From positions 6,882,001 to 6,946,000 of the forward strand of contig NZ_CP133774.1 of assembly GCF_034344865.1 (NCBI RefSeq): DNA of 64,000 nucleotides, given 5' to 3'. Both the position numbers and the translations under genes were made by a program. Position 1 is the first letter of the stretch; every line of letters begins with the position of its first letter. Shown in pieces: positions 33,555 through 42,870 of the stretch. This DNA is from Pseudomonas sp. 10S4. Its GTDB lineage: Bacteria > Pseudomonadota > Gammaproteobacteria > Pseudomonadales > Pseudomonadaceae. Below the pieces are notes generated by a model. It had not been told where the DNA came from. It saw nothing but the letters and a program-made list of their open reading frames with translations, and did no database searches.

Positions 33555-34442
33555 ATGAATGACCAACCCCGCAGCCTTGCCTCGACCCTCTTTTCGGTTG
33601 GCCTGCTATTAATAGCCATGGCATCGATCCAGTCCGGCGCGTCCCTGGCTAAAAGCATGTTTCCTGTAGTCGGTGCTCAAGGGACCACCACCCTACGACT
33701 GGTATTTGCCAGCGTGATCATGCTGCTGCTATTGCGTCCATGGCGAGCGAAGCTCACCGCAAAATCCTTGCGCACCGTCATCATCTACGGGATGGCGCTG
33801 GGCGGCATGAACTTCCTCTTCTATATGTCCCTGCGTACTGTCCCGCTCGGCATTGCCGTAGCCCTAGAGTTCACCGGGCCGCTGGCCGTCGCGATCTATG
33901 CCTCACGTCGCGCCATCGACTTTCTGTGGATCGCACTTGCCGCTGTGGGTTTACTGCTATTGATACCGACGGGCGCCACAACGGCCGGAATTGATCTGGT
34001 GGGGGCTGGCTATGCATTGGGAGCCGGTGCCTGCTGGGCGCTGTACATTCTGTTCGGCCAGAAGGCGGGGGCTGACAATGGCGTAACCACCGCCGCGCTG
34101 GGCGTCATGATTGCCGCACTGTTCGTCGCGCCTATCGGGATTGTTCACGCAGGTGCTGCTTTGCTGACGCCGTCACTGATCCCCGTGGCAATCGGCGTTG
34201 CCATTCTTTCCACCGCCCTGCCCTACACACTGGAAATGGTCGCTCTGACCCGAATGCCAGCACGCACCTTCGGCACATTGATGAGCATTGAGCCGGCATT
34301 CGGCGCGCTGTCGGGCCTGCTTTTCCTCCACGAGTACCTTTCGTTATCACAGTGGATGGCCATCATGTGCATCATTCTTGCCTCAGTCGGCGCGACCATG
34401 ACCATGGGCAGTGCCGCCAAGCCGGCGGTCGCTGCAGATTGA
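33555..34442 (+). CDS. rhtA: EamA-family exporter, RhtA-like (threonine/homoserine efflux)
   Basis: This inner-membrane protein of about 295 residues has 10 predicted helices (two EamA repeats). The region AMASIQSGASLAKSMFPVVG closely resembles E. coli RhtA, which exports threonine and homoserine. I chose the ATG at 33555 because it matches the RhtA N-terminus; the in-frame start at 33489 would add 22 residues unlike the family. It is a single gene, divergent from the rRNA operon. Confidence 0.85.
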   Translation: MNDQPRSLASTLFSVGLLLIAMASIQSGASLAKSMFPVVGAQGTTTLRLVFASVIMLLLLRPWRAKLTAKSLRTVIIYGMALGGMNFLFYMSLRTVPLGIAVALEFTGPLAVAIYASRRAIDFLWIALAAVGLLLLIPTGATTAGIDLVGAGYALGAGACWALYILFGQKAGADNGVTTAALGVMIAALFVAPIGIVHAGAALLTPSLIPVAIGVAILSTALPYTLEMVALTRMPARTFGTLMSIEPAFGALSGLLFLHEYLSLSQWMAIMCIILASVGATMTMGSAAKPAVAAD

Positions 34443-34610
34443 TACAGGATTTGACGAAGCTCTGGCATTTGCCGCTCAATTAGGCCATGTTTAGGCCCGC
34501 AACCCAGTGCCACACATGGACTTTTTTCAGATAGGGACATTAGAGCGCGTCAAACGAAAGCGAATGCAGCCAGACTTGGGCGAAAGATCCGGGCCGCTAT
34601 AAGGACAGCA

Positions 34611-34892
34611 ATGAAACGAATTTTGATACTGATCGCCGTTCTCGCAGTTGCGGGCTGCGCGGCGACCACTAAAACCCAGGTCAAACACGGCAAAAAAGGG
34701 CTGCATATCAACTGTTCGGGGCTCTCATCGTCTTGGGACAAGTGCTACACCAGCGCCGCCGACTCGTGTGCGCCAAAGGGCTACAAGGTTATCGCCAAGT
34801 CGGGGGACGCGGTGGAAGAGCCTGGCGACTATCCGTTCGGCCTTAATCCTGCCGGCTACACCAGTCGCAGCATGATCGTCATTTGCAAATAG
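34611..34892 (+). CDS. Small putative lipoprotein, unknown function
   Basis: This 93-residue protein has a type II signal peptide: a basic start, a hydrophobic stretch and the lipobox LAVAGC with Cys16 as the lipidated residue. The mature part has four further cysteines (INCSG, DKCYT, DSCAP, VICK) that could form two disulfides. I recognise no domain. The 3' end overlaps the convergent TetR gene by 14 bp. Confidence 0.75.
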   Translation: MKRILILIAVLAVAGCAATTKTQVKHGKKGLHINCSGLSSSWDKCYTSAADSCAPKGYKVIAKSGDAVEEPGDYPFGLNPAGYTSRSMIVICK

Positions 34893-35457
34893 CCTGAGGC
34901 CGCCCGGCGATCTGGCGGCCAATCTCATCGTGACAGGACTGCAGCACGGTGCGCTGGATGTCCGCAGTGGCCAACATTCGCGCCACGACCAACGCACCGA
35001 TGCATTGCGACAGAATCGCCCACGCCAGGCTGTCGCTATCCAGAATCCGCGCCCAACTCTCCTGAAGCCGACAAATCCAGATCTCTGCCTGCTGGCGTAC
35101 CACGATGTCTGAGCGGGCAATCTCCGCACCTAACACAGGCAATGCACACCCGGACTCAGGCTGCTCGACATGGGCCATGCTCAGGTAGTGCTTGAGGCAA
35201 CGCTCCAGCCTTGCGCGATCCTGCTCACCATGACCGCCTAACCGGGCCAGGCTTTGGCACAACTCTCGCTCGACGATCGCCGCAAACAGTTCATCCTTTG
35301 ACGAAAAGTGACTGTAGAACGCCCCGCCACTCAAGCCGATCGCCTTCATCAAACCATCGACACCGACCGTTGCAAAACCAGACTTCTTGGCCGACACCGC
35401 ACTGCTTTCCAGCAATTTCTCTTTGGTTTCCAGCTTGTGATTGGGCGAGTAACGCAT
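34879..35457 (-). CDS. TetR family regulator
   Basis: This repressor-type protein of about 192 residues has an N-terminal helix-turn-helix (VGVDGLMKAIGLSGGAFYSHFSSKDELF) and a C-terminal ligand domain. I chose the ATG at 35457, preceded by GAGG; a GTG at 35481 would add 8 residues. It is divergent from the SDR gene, and tandem palindromes lie between them, so it most likely represses the SDR-DsbA-like pair and itself. Confidence 0.88.
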   Translation of the reverse strand: MRYSPNHKLETKEKLLESSAVSAKKSGFATVGVDGLMKAIGLSGGAFYSHFSSKDELFAAIVERELCQSLARLGGHGEQDRARLERCLKHYLSMAHVEQPESGCALPVLGAEIARSDIVVRQQAEIWICRLQESWARILDSDSLAWAILSQCIGALVVARMLATADIQRTVLQSCHDEIGRQIAGRPQAICK

Positions 35458-35506
35458 TGCCTTGTCCTCAGGATTGATCACCTTGACGTTAGCCGGATCG
35501 TAGCAT

Positions 35507-35531
35507 AACGTTCGTTTAGTTAACGATCGTT
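35507..35531. promoter_or_regulatory. Candidate TetR operator (tandem palindromes)
   Basis: AACGTTCGTT (35507-35516) and the perfect palindrome AACGATCGTT (35522-35531) are 15 bp apart start to start. They sit between the divergent TetR and SDR genes. Confidence 0.7.
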
Positions 35532-35549
35532 TACCAAAGGGATCTACCC

Positions 35550-36278
35550 ATGAATAACAAGAAGGTCGTACTGATTGTCGGCGCTGGGGATGCTACCGGT
35601 GGCGCTATTGCCAAACGCTTTGCGCAAGAAGGTTTTATCGCCTGCGTCACCCGACGCAGCGCCGACAAACTCCAGCCGTTGGTGGATGCCATCAAGGCCA
35701 GTGGTGGCGAAGCTCACGGTTTCGCCTGTGACGCGCGCAAGGAAGAGGACGTGATTGCGCTGGTCGAGCAAATCGAAACCCAGATCGGCCCCATCGAAGC
35801 ATTCGTGTTCAATATCGGCGCCAATGTGCCGTGCAGCATTCTCGAAGAAACCGCCCGCAAGTATTTCAAGATCTGGGAAATGGCCTGTTTCTCGGGGTTC
35901 CTCAACGCTCGCGAAGTGGCCAAGCGCATGGCCACACGCCAACGGGGAACGATCCTGTTTACCGGCGCCACCGCTGGCATGCGTGGAGCGGCAGGGTTTG
36001 CAGCGTTCGCCGGCGCCAAACACGGCATTCGCGCCCTGGCCCAAAGCATGGCCCGAGAATTGGGACCGATGAACATCCACGTCGCCCACATCGTGGTCGA
36101 CGGTGCCATAGACACCGACTTTATCCGTGACAACTTCCCGGAAAAGTACGCGACCAAAGATCAGGACGGCATTCTCAACCCCGAGCACATTGCCGAAAAC
36201 TACTGGTACCTGCACAGTCAGCCTCGGGACGCCTGGACCTTCGAGCTCGACCTGCGCCCCTGGAGCGAACGCTGGTAA
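35550..36278 (+). CDS. SDR family oxidoreductase with altered active site
   Basis: This 242-residue short-chain dehydrogenase-like protein has the nucleotide-binding glycine motif as GAGDATGGAIA and FNIGANVP in the NNAG position. Where the catalytic YxxxK is expected the sequence is FAGAK, so Tyr is replaced by Phe, and the usual Ser region reads FTGATAGM. It may have a modified mechanism or a non-catalytic role. AGGG precedes the ATG. It is followed 37 nt later by a DsbA-like isomerase gene, and the two probably form one TetR-controlled transcript. Confidence 0.85.
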   Translation: MNNKKVVLIVGAGDATGGAIAKRFAQEGFIACVTRRSADKLQPLVDAIKASGGEAHGFACDARKEEDVIALVEQIETQIGPIEAFVFNIGANVPCSILEETARKYFKIWEMACFSGFLNAREVAKRMATRQRGTILFTGATAGMRGAAGFAAFAGAKHGIRALAQSMARELGPMNIHVAHIVVDGAIDTDFIRDNFPEKYATKDQDGILNPEHIAENYWYLHSQPRDAWTFELDLRPWSERW

Positions 36279-36315
36279 GCCCTCCCCCAACAACAATAAG
36301 CAGAGCGCATTGACC

Positions 36316-36906
36316 ATGAGCAAAACCGTGGAGTTCTACTTCGATCTGGGCAGCCCCGCCACCTATCTGGCGTACACCCAACTGCCGAAGATCTGCGCGC
36401 AGACCGGCAGCCAACTGATCTACATTCCCATGCTGCTGGGCGGCGTCTTCAAAGCCACCGGCAACGCTTCACCGGCGACCATCCCAGCCAAGGGTCGCTA
36501 CATGTTTCAGGACCTGGACCGCTACGCCAAACGCTACGGCGTTCCGCTGAAGTTCAACCCGCATTTCCCGATCAATACACTGATGCTCATGCGCGCCGTC
36601 ACCGGCATGCAATTGCGCCATCCCGAGCGTTTCCAGGCGTTCATCGATTGCCTGTTCATCGCCCTCTGGGTCGAAGGTCGCAGTCTCAATGATCCGGCGA
36701 CCGTCGCGGCCGTATTGACGCAGAACGGTTTCGGCCCGAACGAGGTACTGGCCCTGACCGCCGACGAGGAAGTCAAAGCCGCCCTCAAGGACAACACCGA
36801 GAAAGCCGTGCAACGCGGCGTATTCGGCGCACCGAGCATGTTTATCGACAGTCAACTGTTCTTCGGCCAGGACCGCTTGGACTTCGTCCTTGAAGCCTTG
36901 CGTTAA
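36316..36906 (+). CDS. 2-hydroxychromene-2-carboxylate isomerase/DsbA family protein
   Basis: This 196-residue thioredoxin-fold protein is of the kappa-GST/HCCA isomerase type. The N-terminus, VEFYFDLGSPATYLAY, has the family's active-site Ser in place of the DsbA CxxC, and GVFGAPSMF near the end is the cis-Pro loop. I chose the ATG at 36316; an upstream in-frame start would overlap the SDR gene. The family isomerises glutathione-linked aromatic intermediates, but the actual substrate is unknown. Confidence 0.83.
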   Translation: MSKTVEFYFDLGSPATYLAYTQLPKICAQTGSQLIYIPMLLGGVFKATGNASPATIPAKGRYMFQDLDRYAKRYGVPLKFNPHFPINTLMLMRAVTGMQLRHPERFQAFIDCLFIALWVEGRSLNDPATVAAVLTQNGFGPNEVLALTADEEVKAALKDNTEKAVQRGVFGAPSMFIDSQLFFGQDRLDFVLEALR

Positions 36907-37901
36907 ATCTCGATAACCAATCGCCCTTTGGCCGCTCCGGCAGTGAGCATGTCATAGGCGGCCTCGGCAGTTTCCAGCGTGAACTGCCGGGGATCGAGTA
37001 ACGGCGTCAGTTGACCCGCCTCGATCAATTGCGCAGCCTCCCGAAGTATCTGCCCGTGATGCTCACCGCCCGTGCCAGTCAGCAACGGCAACAAGGTAAA
37101 TACCCCAGAGTAGGTCGCCCCACGAAACGAGAGCGGCGCCAGGCTGTGTTGTCCCCACCCGAGGCAGCTCACCACATGGCCGTGATAAACCCGAGCGGCC
37201 TTGAATGACGCATCCAGGGTCGCGCCGCCTACCGTGTCATAAACAATATCAAAGCCCTCACCCGCGGTGTGTTCAGCCACGTACTCTTCAACCGTAGACT
37301 TGCGGTAATCAATGAAAGTCGCACCGAAGCTCTCGATGATTGCCTGTTGTCCCGCCGATCCGGTGGCAAACACTTCAGCCCCGAACGCCCGAGCCAGTTG
37401 CACAGCCACATGCCCGACCCCGCCCGCGCCGCCATGAATCAATACCTTCTGGCCGGCCCGCACCCGAGCACGATCCACCAACCCTTCCCACGCTGTAATC
37501 AATACCAGCGGTAAACCCGCCGCCTCACGCATACTCAGACTCGCCGGTTTGCGCGCCAACAACCGTGAATCAACTACGGCGAATTCAGCCAGGGAACCCT
37601 GGACCCCGCCGATACCGGTGGCCATGGCATAGACCTCATCACCCGGCAGCCATCCACTGACACCTGCCCCTACCCCTTCAACGGTCCCTGCCAGGTCCAT
37701 GCCCAATACCGCCGGCAATGGTTGGCGAGCATGGACAGCCTGACCCGCACGAATTTTCCCATCCAGCGGGTTCACGCCGCTGGCCTTGATCCTGACCAAC
37801 ACCTGCCCCACTCCCGGCACAGGCCGCTGAATCGAAGCCAAGCGTAACGGCCCGTTGGCCGAGTCAACAATCAGAGCGCGCATTTCCAGTAAGTCAGTCA
37901 T
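36903..37901 (-). CDS. Zinc-independent quinone oxidoreductase/alcohol dehydrogenase family (MDR)
   Basis: This MDR protein of about 332 residues has a GroES-like N-terminal domain and a Rossmann domain with VLIHGGAGGVGHVAVQLA. The structural zinc cysteines are absent, which fits NADPH:quinone reductases. I chose the ATG at 37901 (AGGA upstream); the in-frame start at 38003 reaches into the LysR gene. It is divergent from that LysR gene, which probably controls it. Its end overlaps the convergent isomerase gene by 4 bp. Confidence 0.85.
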   Translation of the reverse strand: MTDLLEMRALIVDSANGPLRLASIQRPVPGVGQVLVRIKASGVNPLDGKIRAGQAVHARQPLPAVLGMDLAGTVEGVGAGVSGWLPGDEVYAMATGIGGVQGSLAEFAVVDSRLLARKPASLSMREAAGLPLVLITAWEGLVDRARVRAGQKVLIHGGAGGVGHVAVQLARAFGAEVFATGSAGQQAIIESFGATFIDYRKSTVEEYVAEHTAGEGFDIVYDTVGGATLDASFKAARVYHGHVVSCLGWGQHSLAPLSFRGATYSGVFTLLPLLTGTGGEHHGQILREAAQLIEAGQLTPLLDPRQFTLETAEAAYDMLTAGAAKGRLVIEI

Positions 37902-37969
37902 TTCGTCAATTCCTGTAAGAGGTGAGTAACCCCATCCTCCTGCAATGCACTCATGCCGATAAGACGCTA

Positions 37970-37979
37970 TATAGCTATA
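37970..37979. promoter_or_regulatory. Palindrome in the divergent quinone reductase-LysR spacer
   Basis: TATAGCTATA is a perfect 10-bp palindrome in a 101-bp divergent spacer. It could be the LysR operator core or overlap a -10 element. Confidence 0.4.
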
Positions 37980-38002
37980 GTGACCATGCCCATTTGGCAT
38001 CA

Positions 38003-38923
38003 ATGAGAAACCCCGTGGACAAACTCAACGCAATGGCGGTTTTCGTCCGGGTAGTCGAGCGCGGCAGCTTTTCGGCAGTTGCCCGGGAATTGCAGACCAG
38101 CCAGCCGACCATCAGCAAAGTCCTGCGGGCGCTGGAAACCGAACTGGGCGGAAAGCTGATTTCCCGCAGCACTCGGCAACTGTCCCTGACGGACGAAGGT
38201 CAGCGGTACTACAGCGAATGCCGACAGATCCTCGCCGCCGTCGACGCCGCAGAACACAGTTTTCAATCGGGACGCGAGACCGTCGCCGGCAATCTAAGGA
38301 TCGGCTCATCGGTGAGTTTTGGACGCATGCAAATTGCGACGCGACTGCCAGGTTTCCTCAAAAAATACCCACAAGTACACATCGACCTGCAATTAAGCGA
38401 CCAAAACCAGGACCTGGTCAGCGAAGGACTGGACGTCAGTTTCCGGATCGGCGAGCTGAATGACAGCGGCATGATTGCTCGCCATATCGGCACCACGCAC
38501 CGAGTGACCGTGGCTGCGCCCGATTACCTCAAGCAACACAAAACACTACAAACGCCACAGGACTTAAGCGAGCACAACTGCCTGCAGTTCAACCTGCTGA
38601 ACAGCCAAAACCTGTGGGTTTACGAGAAAGACGCCCAACGCCACGAAGTGCGGATCAAGGGGAATGCACAGAGCAACAACTCCGAGGCGATCCGCGAAAT
38701 GGTCTTGGGGGGATTGGGGATTGCACTGTCGCCGGTATGGCTGTTCAGCGAGGATCTGAAGGCAGGCCGTGTCACAGCGATTCTTAAAGACTACAGCGCA
38801 CAGCCACTGCCGATTCATGCCGTGTCCCCGGCCAATCGTCGCCAATCGGCCAGGGTTAAAGCCTTTGTCGATTACATGAGTCAGGCGCTGGAGACAGCGC
38901 CTGAACTCAAACCGGTCAGATAG
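38003..38923 (+). CDS. LysR family regulator
   Basis: This protein of about 306 residues has the winged-helix start KLNAMAVFVRVVERGSFSAVARELQTSQPTISKVLRALE and a co-inducer domain. Start options are the ATG at 38003 and a GTG at 38015; the GTG would give the common MDKLNAM start. Divergence from the quinone reductase gene suggests that gene as its target. The end overlaps the convergent aminopeptidase by 8 bp. Confidence 0.88.
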   Translation: MRNPVDKLNAMAVFVRVVERGSFSAVARELQTSQPTISKVLRALETELGGKLISRSTRQLSLTDEGQRYYSECRQILAAVDAAEHSFQSGRETVAGNLRIGSSVSFGRMQIATRLPGFLKKYPQVHIDLQLSDQNQDLVSEGLDVSFRIGELNDSGMIARHIGTTHRVTVAAPDYLKQHKTLQTPQDLSEHNCLQFNLLNSQNLWVYEKDAQRHEVRIKGNAQSNNSEAIREMVLGGLGIALSPVWLFSEDLKAGRVTAILKDYSAQPLPIHAVSPANRRQSARVKAFVDYMSQALETAPELKPVR

Positions 38924-40724
38924 CTGCGGTCCGGGTTTTCAACCATTCAAGGGCAGCACCGTCGAGCAACGGGCTCAAGCGCTCACACACTTCGGCGTGA
39001 TAGGCGTTGAACCACTGTTTTTCGTCCAGCGTCAGCAACGACGGCTCAAGGCATCGAGTGTCGATCGGGCACAGGGTCAGGGTTTCGAATTTCAGGAACT
39101 CACCGAACTCGCTCTTGCCTGCTTCACGGTTCAACACCAGGTTTTCGATCCGCACGCCCCAACGACCCGGACGATAAGTCCCCGGCTCAATGGAGGTAAT
39201 CATCCCCGGCTGCATCGCAGTTTGCGGTGCGGCTGCGGCTTGATAGGCTATCACTTGAGGGCCCTCATGAACGTTCAGGAAGTAACCGACGCCATGACCG
39301 GTGCCGTGACCGTAATCCACGCTCTCCGCCCAGATCGGCGCGCGAGCGATGGAGTCCAGCAGCGGCGACAGAATGCCCCGAGGGAATTGCGCACGGGACA
39401 ACGCGATCACGCCCTTGAGCACCCGCGTGCAATCGCGTTTCTGCTCATCGGTCGGCGTACCGACCGGAACCATCCGCGTAATGTCGGTGGTGCCGCCCAG
39501 GTACTGGCCGCCGGAGTCGATCAACAACAGGCCGTCACCCTCGATAACTGCATGTTCTTCTTCAGTGGCGTGGTAGTGCGGCATCGCGCCATTGGCGTTG
39601 AATGCGGCAATGGTGTTGAAACTCAGCGACACATAATCCGGACGCCGGGTACGGGCGGCGGTCAGGTGTTCGTCGATGGTCAGTTCGGTGATGCGCTCGC
39701 GGCCCCATGCCGACTCCAGCCAGGCGAAAAATTCGCACAGCGCCGCGCCGTCCTGCTCCATGGCCTGACGAATGTGTTCAGCGTCGGCCAGGCTTTTCTG
39801 TGATTTGGCCAAAGTAGTCGGGTTCAGGCCTTCCAGCAGTTTCACGCCACTGCTCAGGTTATCCAGTAGACCGGCAGTAACGCGGGCCGGATCGACCTGC
39901 AGGCTCGCGCCGTTCGGCACAGCGCGCAGGGCATCGGCCACTTCGCTGTAGTCGCGCAGTGTCACGCCGTCCTGTTCGAGGATCGCACGCAGTTCGGCGC
40001 TGACTTTGCTCAAGGCCACGAACAAGGTGGCCTGCTTCTGGCTGATCAAGGCGAAGGACACGAACACCGGATTAAACGACACATCGCCGCCGCGCAGGTT
40101 GAACAGCCAGGCGATGTCATCAAGGGTGGCGATGAAATGCCAGTCGGCACCGCGCGCCTCAAGCGTTTCGCGCAGCTTGGCGAGTTTCTCGCCACGACTG
40201 ACGGTCGCTTGCGGCGGCAAATGTTGATAGATCGGCTCGTTCGGCAGCGTCGGACGGTCGCTCCAGACTTCGCTCAACAAATCGATGTCAGTGCGCAGTC
40301 GGGCACCGCGTTCTTCGAGTTTGCCGCCCAGCGTCCGCGCCGACGCCACAGCCATCACTGCACCATCGACGGCAACGACGCCACCTTCAGGGGTTTGTTC
40401 CGCCAGCCAGTCCAGCGGCCCGGGTTGACCCGGTTGCAGCTTGACCAGTTCGATGCCACTGCCCTTGAGCTCCTTGCTCGCTTGCTCCCAATAACGACTG
40501 TCGGCCCAGACACCGGCAAAATCCGGCGTGACGATCAGAGTGCCGACCGAGCCGTGGAAGCCCGACAGCCATTGCCGACCTTGCCAGTAACCCGGCAGGT
40601 ATTCCGACAAATGCGGGTCGGCCGACGGCACCAGCAGGGCATGAATACCCTCCCGGCTCATCAGCTCGCGGGTTTGCGCCAGGCGCTGGGGTACCAATCC
40701 ATTGATCAAAGGCTGCGTACTCAT
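38916..40724 (-). CDS. pepP: Xaa-Pro aminopeptidase (M24 family)
   Basis: This peptidase of about 602 residues has two N-terminal creatinase-like domains and a C-terminal pita-bread metallopeptidase domain. The motifs LLIDSGGQYLGGTTDITR (metal Asp), HGTGHGVGYFLNVHEGP (His) and ITSIEPGTY (Glu) are present. It removes the N-terminal residue before proline. I chose the second of two adjacent ATGs (40724), 5 nt from AGGAG. The three-domain length matches the long eukaryote-like form, not the 440-residue E. coli PepP, so the symbol is tentative. Confidence 0.87.
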   Translation of the reverse strand: MSTQPLINGLVPQRLAQTRELMSREGIHALLVPSADPHLSEYLPGYWQGRQWLSGFHGSVGTLIVTPDFAGVWADSRYWEQASKELKGSGIELVKLQPGQPGPLDWLAEQTPEGGVVAVDGAVMAVASARTLGGKLEERGARLRTDIDLLSEVWSDRPTLPNEPIYQHLPPQATVSRGEKLAKLRETLEARGADWHFIATLDDIAWLFNLRGGDVSFNPVFVSFALISQKQATLFVALSKVSAELRAILEQDGVTLRDYSEVADALRAVPNGASLQVDPARVTAGLLDNLSSGVKLLEGLNPTTLAKSQKSLADAEHIRQAMEQDGAALCEFFAWLESAWGRERITELTIDEHLTAARTRRPDYVSLSFNTIAAFNANGAMPHYHATEEEHAVIEGDGLLLIDSGGQYLGGTTDITRMVPVGTPTDEQKRDCTRVLKGVIALSRAQFPRGILSPLLDSIARAPIWAESVDYGHGTGHGVGYFLNVHEGPQVIAYQAAAAPQTAMQPGMITSIEPGTYRPGRWGVRIENLVLNREAGKSEFGEFLKFETLTLCPIDTRCLEPSLLTLDEKQWFNAYHAEVCERLSPLLDGAALEWLKTRTAAI

Positions 40725-40790
40725 CATGTCTCCTGCTAACCACTTCATCATTATTGTTGAATGCCGATCTGAGTCGGCGCTTTCATAGCC

Positions 40791-41948
40791 CTATTGCCAG
40801 AATGCCGGCGCACTGGCGCAAGCCGCTTTAATCAGTTCGACCGCTTGATCGATGTCTTGCTCGGTGGTGAAACGCCCCAGGCTCAAGCGGATGGTGCGGC
40901 CGGCCGAGCGAGCGTCGTGCCCCAGCGCCAGCAACACATGGGACAGAGCATTGCTGGCGGAGTTGCAGGCCGAGGTCGCGGAAAATGCGATCGAATGGCC
41001 CAGCGCCGCCGCATTGAACTCACCTTCACCGAAGGTCAGGCTCAGCGTATGAGGAATACGTTGGGTCGCGCTGCCGTTGAGGCGCACGCCGGGGATATTC
41101 AATAGTTGTTCGAGCAGACGCTCACGCAGATGAACGACGGTCGCTTTTTCGTCATCGAACAAGGTCGCCGCCAACGCAAACGCCTCGCCCATCGCGACGA
41201 TCTGGTGAGTGGCCAGGGTGCCGGAACGCAACCCGCCCTCGTGGCCGCCGCCATGGATCTGCGCCTGCAAACGCTGGTGTGCACGCGGACCGACATAGAG
41301 CGCGCCGATGCCTTTGGGGCCATAGATTTTGTGAGCGGAAAATGACATCAGATCCACCGGCCATTCGGCCAGGTCGATCGCGACTTTACCTGCACCCTGG
41401 GCGGCGTCGACGTGAAACAACGCGTCACGATTTCGCACCACCTGGCCGATGGCCGGGATGTCGTTGACCGTGCCCAATTCATTATTAACCAGCATCAGCG
41501 ACACCAGAAACGTGTCGTCACGCATGGCTTCGCTGACCGCTTGCGGGGTGATCAGGCCTTCAGCGTCCGGCACCAGATAGGTGACCGCCACACCGGCGTC
41601 CTGCAATTGTTTCGCGGTGTCGAGAATCGCCTTGTGTTCGATCTGGCTGGTGATGATGTGGCCGCCGGACACACCACGGGCCTGGGCGACACCTTTGAGC
41701 GCGAGGTTATTGGACTCGGTGGCGCCAGAGGTCCAGACGATTTGATCAGCCTGGGCCCCCACCAGTTTGGCCACTTGCTGGCGCGCCTGCTCGACCGATT
41801 GCCGGGCCTGCTGGCCGAACGCATGGGAGCTGGACGCCGGGTTGCCGAAATTGCCGTTGAAACCCAGACACTCGACCATGACCTTGATGACCCGCTCATC
41901 CACCGGCGTGGTGGCGGCGTAGTCGAAATATAGCGGACGTTTATTCAT
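40791..41948 (-). CDS. Cysteine desulfurase (NifS/IscS family)
   Basis: This 385-residue PLP enzyme has the PLP lysine in SFSAHKIYGPKGIGALYV and the substrate-sulfur Cys in the loop FSATSACNSAS. It releases sulfur from cysteine as a bound persulfide. No isc or suf genes are adjacent, so it is a stand-alone copy, perhaps for tRNA thiolation or sulfur supply. It precedes the aminopeptidase gene by 66 nt and may be cotranscribed with it. Confidence 0.9.
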   Translation of the reverse strand: MNKRPLYFDYAATTPVDERVIKVMVECLGFNGNFGNPASSSHAFGQQARQSVEQARQQVAKLVGAQADQIVWTSGATESNNLALKGVAQARGVSGGHIITSQIEHKAILDTAKQLQDAGVAVTYLVPDAEGLITPQAVSEAMRDDTFLVSLMLVNNELGTVNDIPAIGQVVRNRDALFHVDAAQGAGKVAIDLAEWPVDLMSFSAHKIYGPKGIGALYVGPRAHQRLQAQIHGGGHEGGLRSGTLATHQIVAMGEAFALAATLFDDEKATVVHLRERLLEQLLNIPGVRLNGSATQRIPHTLSLTFGEGEFNAAALGHSIAFSATSACNSASNALSHVLLALGHDARSAGRTIRLSLGRFTTEQDIDQAVELIKAACASAPAFWQ

Positions 41949-42005
41949 AAAAAGACTCGCAGAGCATGTTCCGGGATCAGGAAGCTCGTGACTGGATAGG
42001 TCAAA

Positions 42006-42026
42006 GCGTCGCCTTGTGAGCGACGC
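42006..42026. other. Perfect stem-loop between the LysE-type and desulfurase genes
   Basis: GCGTCGC and GCGACGC form a 7-bp stem with a 7-nt loop. On the minus strand only TTT follows, so it could be a weak terminator of the upstream exporter transcript or a leader structure. Confidence 0.35.
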
Positions 42027-42154
42027 CGAATAATCCGCACGTAAGCAATACCTGATCGGAGGCCGTTAAAGAAGAACAACTTCATTTAAAAGTGCGTAGG
42101 AACGCTCCTGAAGTCGAGCTTAACAGGCATCGGCCAACCGGTTGAAGCAATGCG

Positions 42155-42769
42155 TCAGCGAAAGCTTTCGATCAACAACGGATACAACGAAGCCACCAGC
42201 AGCAGGGCCATGCCCCAGTTGAAGATCCGCAACCAACGGCGATCCTTCAACACATTGCGCAACAAAGTACCGCAACCCGCCCAGACACCAACGCTAGGCA
42301 GGTTGATCAAGGCGAACACTGCCGCAATCACGATCACATTGGTGAAGTAGCCCTGCATCGGCGTGTAGGTACTGATGGCACCGATGGCCATGATCCAGGC
42401 CTTGGGATTGACCCACTGAAACGCCGCAGCGCTGAGGTAACTGATCGGTTTACTTTCGCCCTTTTCGCTCTCGGAGACGGGACCGGAATGGGCGATCTTC
42501 CACGCCAGGTAGAGCAAGTACGCCGCGCCGACGTAACGCAAAACCGTGTAGAGCAACGGATAGGTTTGAAACACCGCGCCCAGGCCGAAACCCACCGCGA
42601 CCACCAGGACAAAGAAGCCGCAAGTGATGCCGAGCATATGGGGGATGGTGCGATTAAAGCCGAAGTTCACGCCCGATGCCAGCAACATGGTGTTGTTCGG
42701 GCCGGGAGTAATTGAGGTGACGAGGGCAAACAGGGCGAAGCCCAGCAGCAGATCGAGCGAGAGCGTCAT
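42155..42769 (-). CDS. LysE family amino acid exporter
   Basis: This 204-residue inner-membrane protein has the RhtB/LysE signature SITPGPNNTMLLASGVNFGF and about six hydrophobic segments. Members export amino acids or homoserine lactone-like compounds. It is a single gene, and the substrate is not clear from sequence. Confidence 0.87.
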   Translation of the reverse strand: MTLSLDLLLGFALFALVTSITPGPNNTMLLASGVNFGFNRTIPHMLGITCGFFVLVVAVGFGLGAVFQTYPLLYTVLRYVGAAYLLYLAWKIAHSGPVSESEKGESKPISYLSAAAFQWVNPKAWIMAIGAISTYTPMQGYFTNVIVIAAVFALINLPSVGVWAGCGTLLRNVLKDRRWLRIFNWGMALLLVASLYPLLIESFR

Positions 42770-42870
42770 CGGTGGCAGTCCGTCAGGGTCAGTCAGGTAT
42801 TGACCCTATCGCACGCCTTGCGCAAAACCCACGGACAGTTACGTGAAAGTTCGAGCAGTACAGTCGCGAA

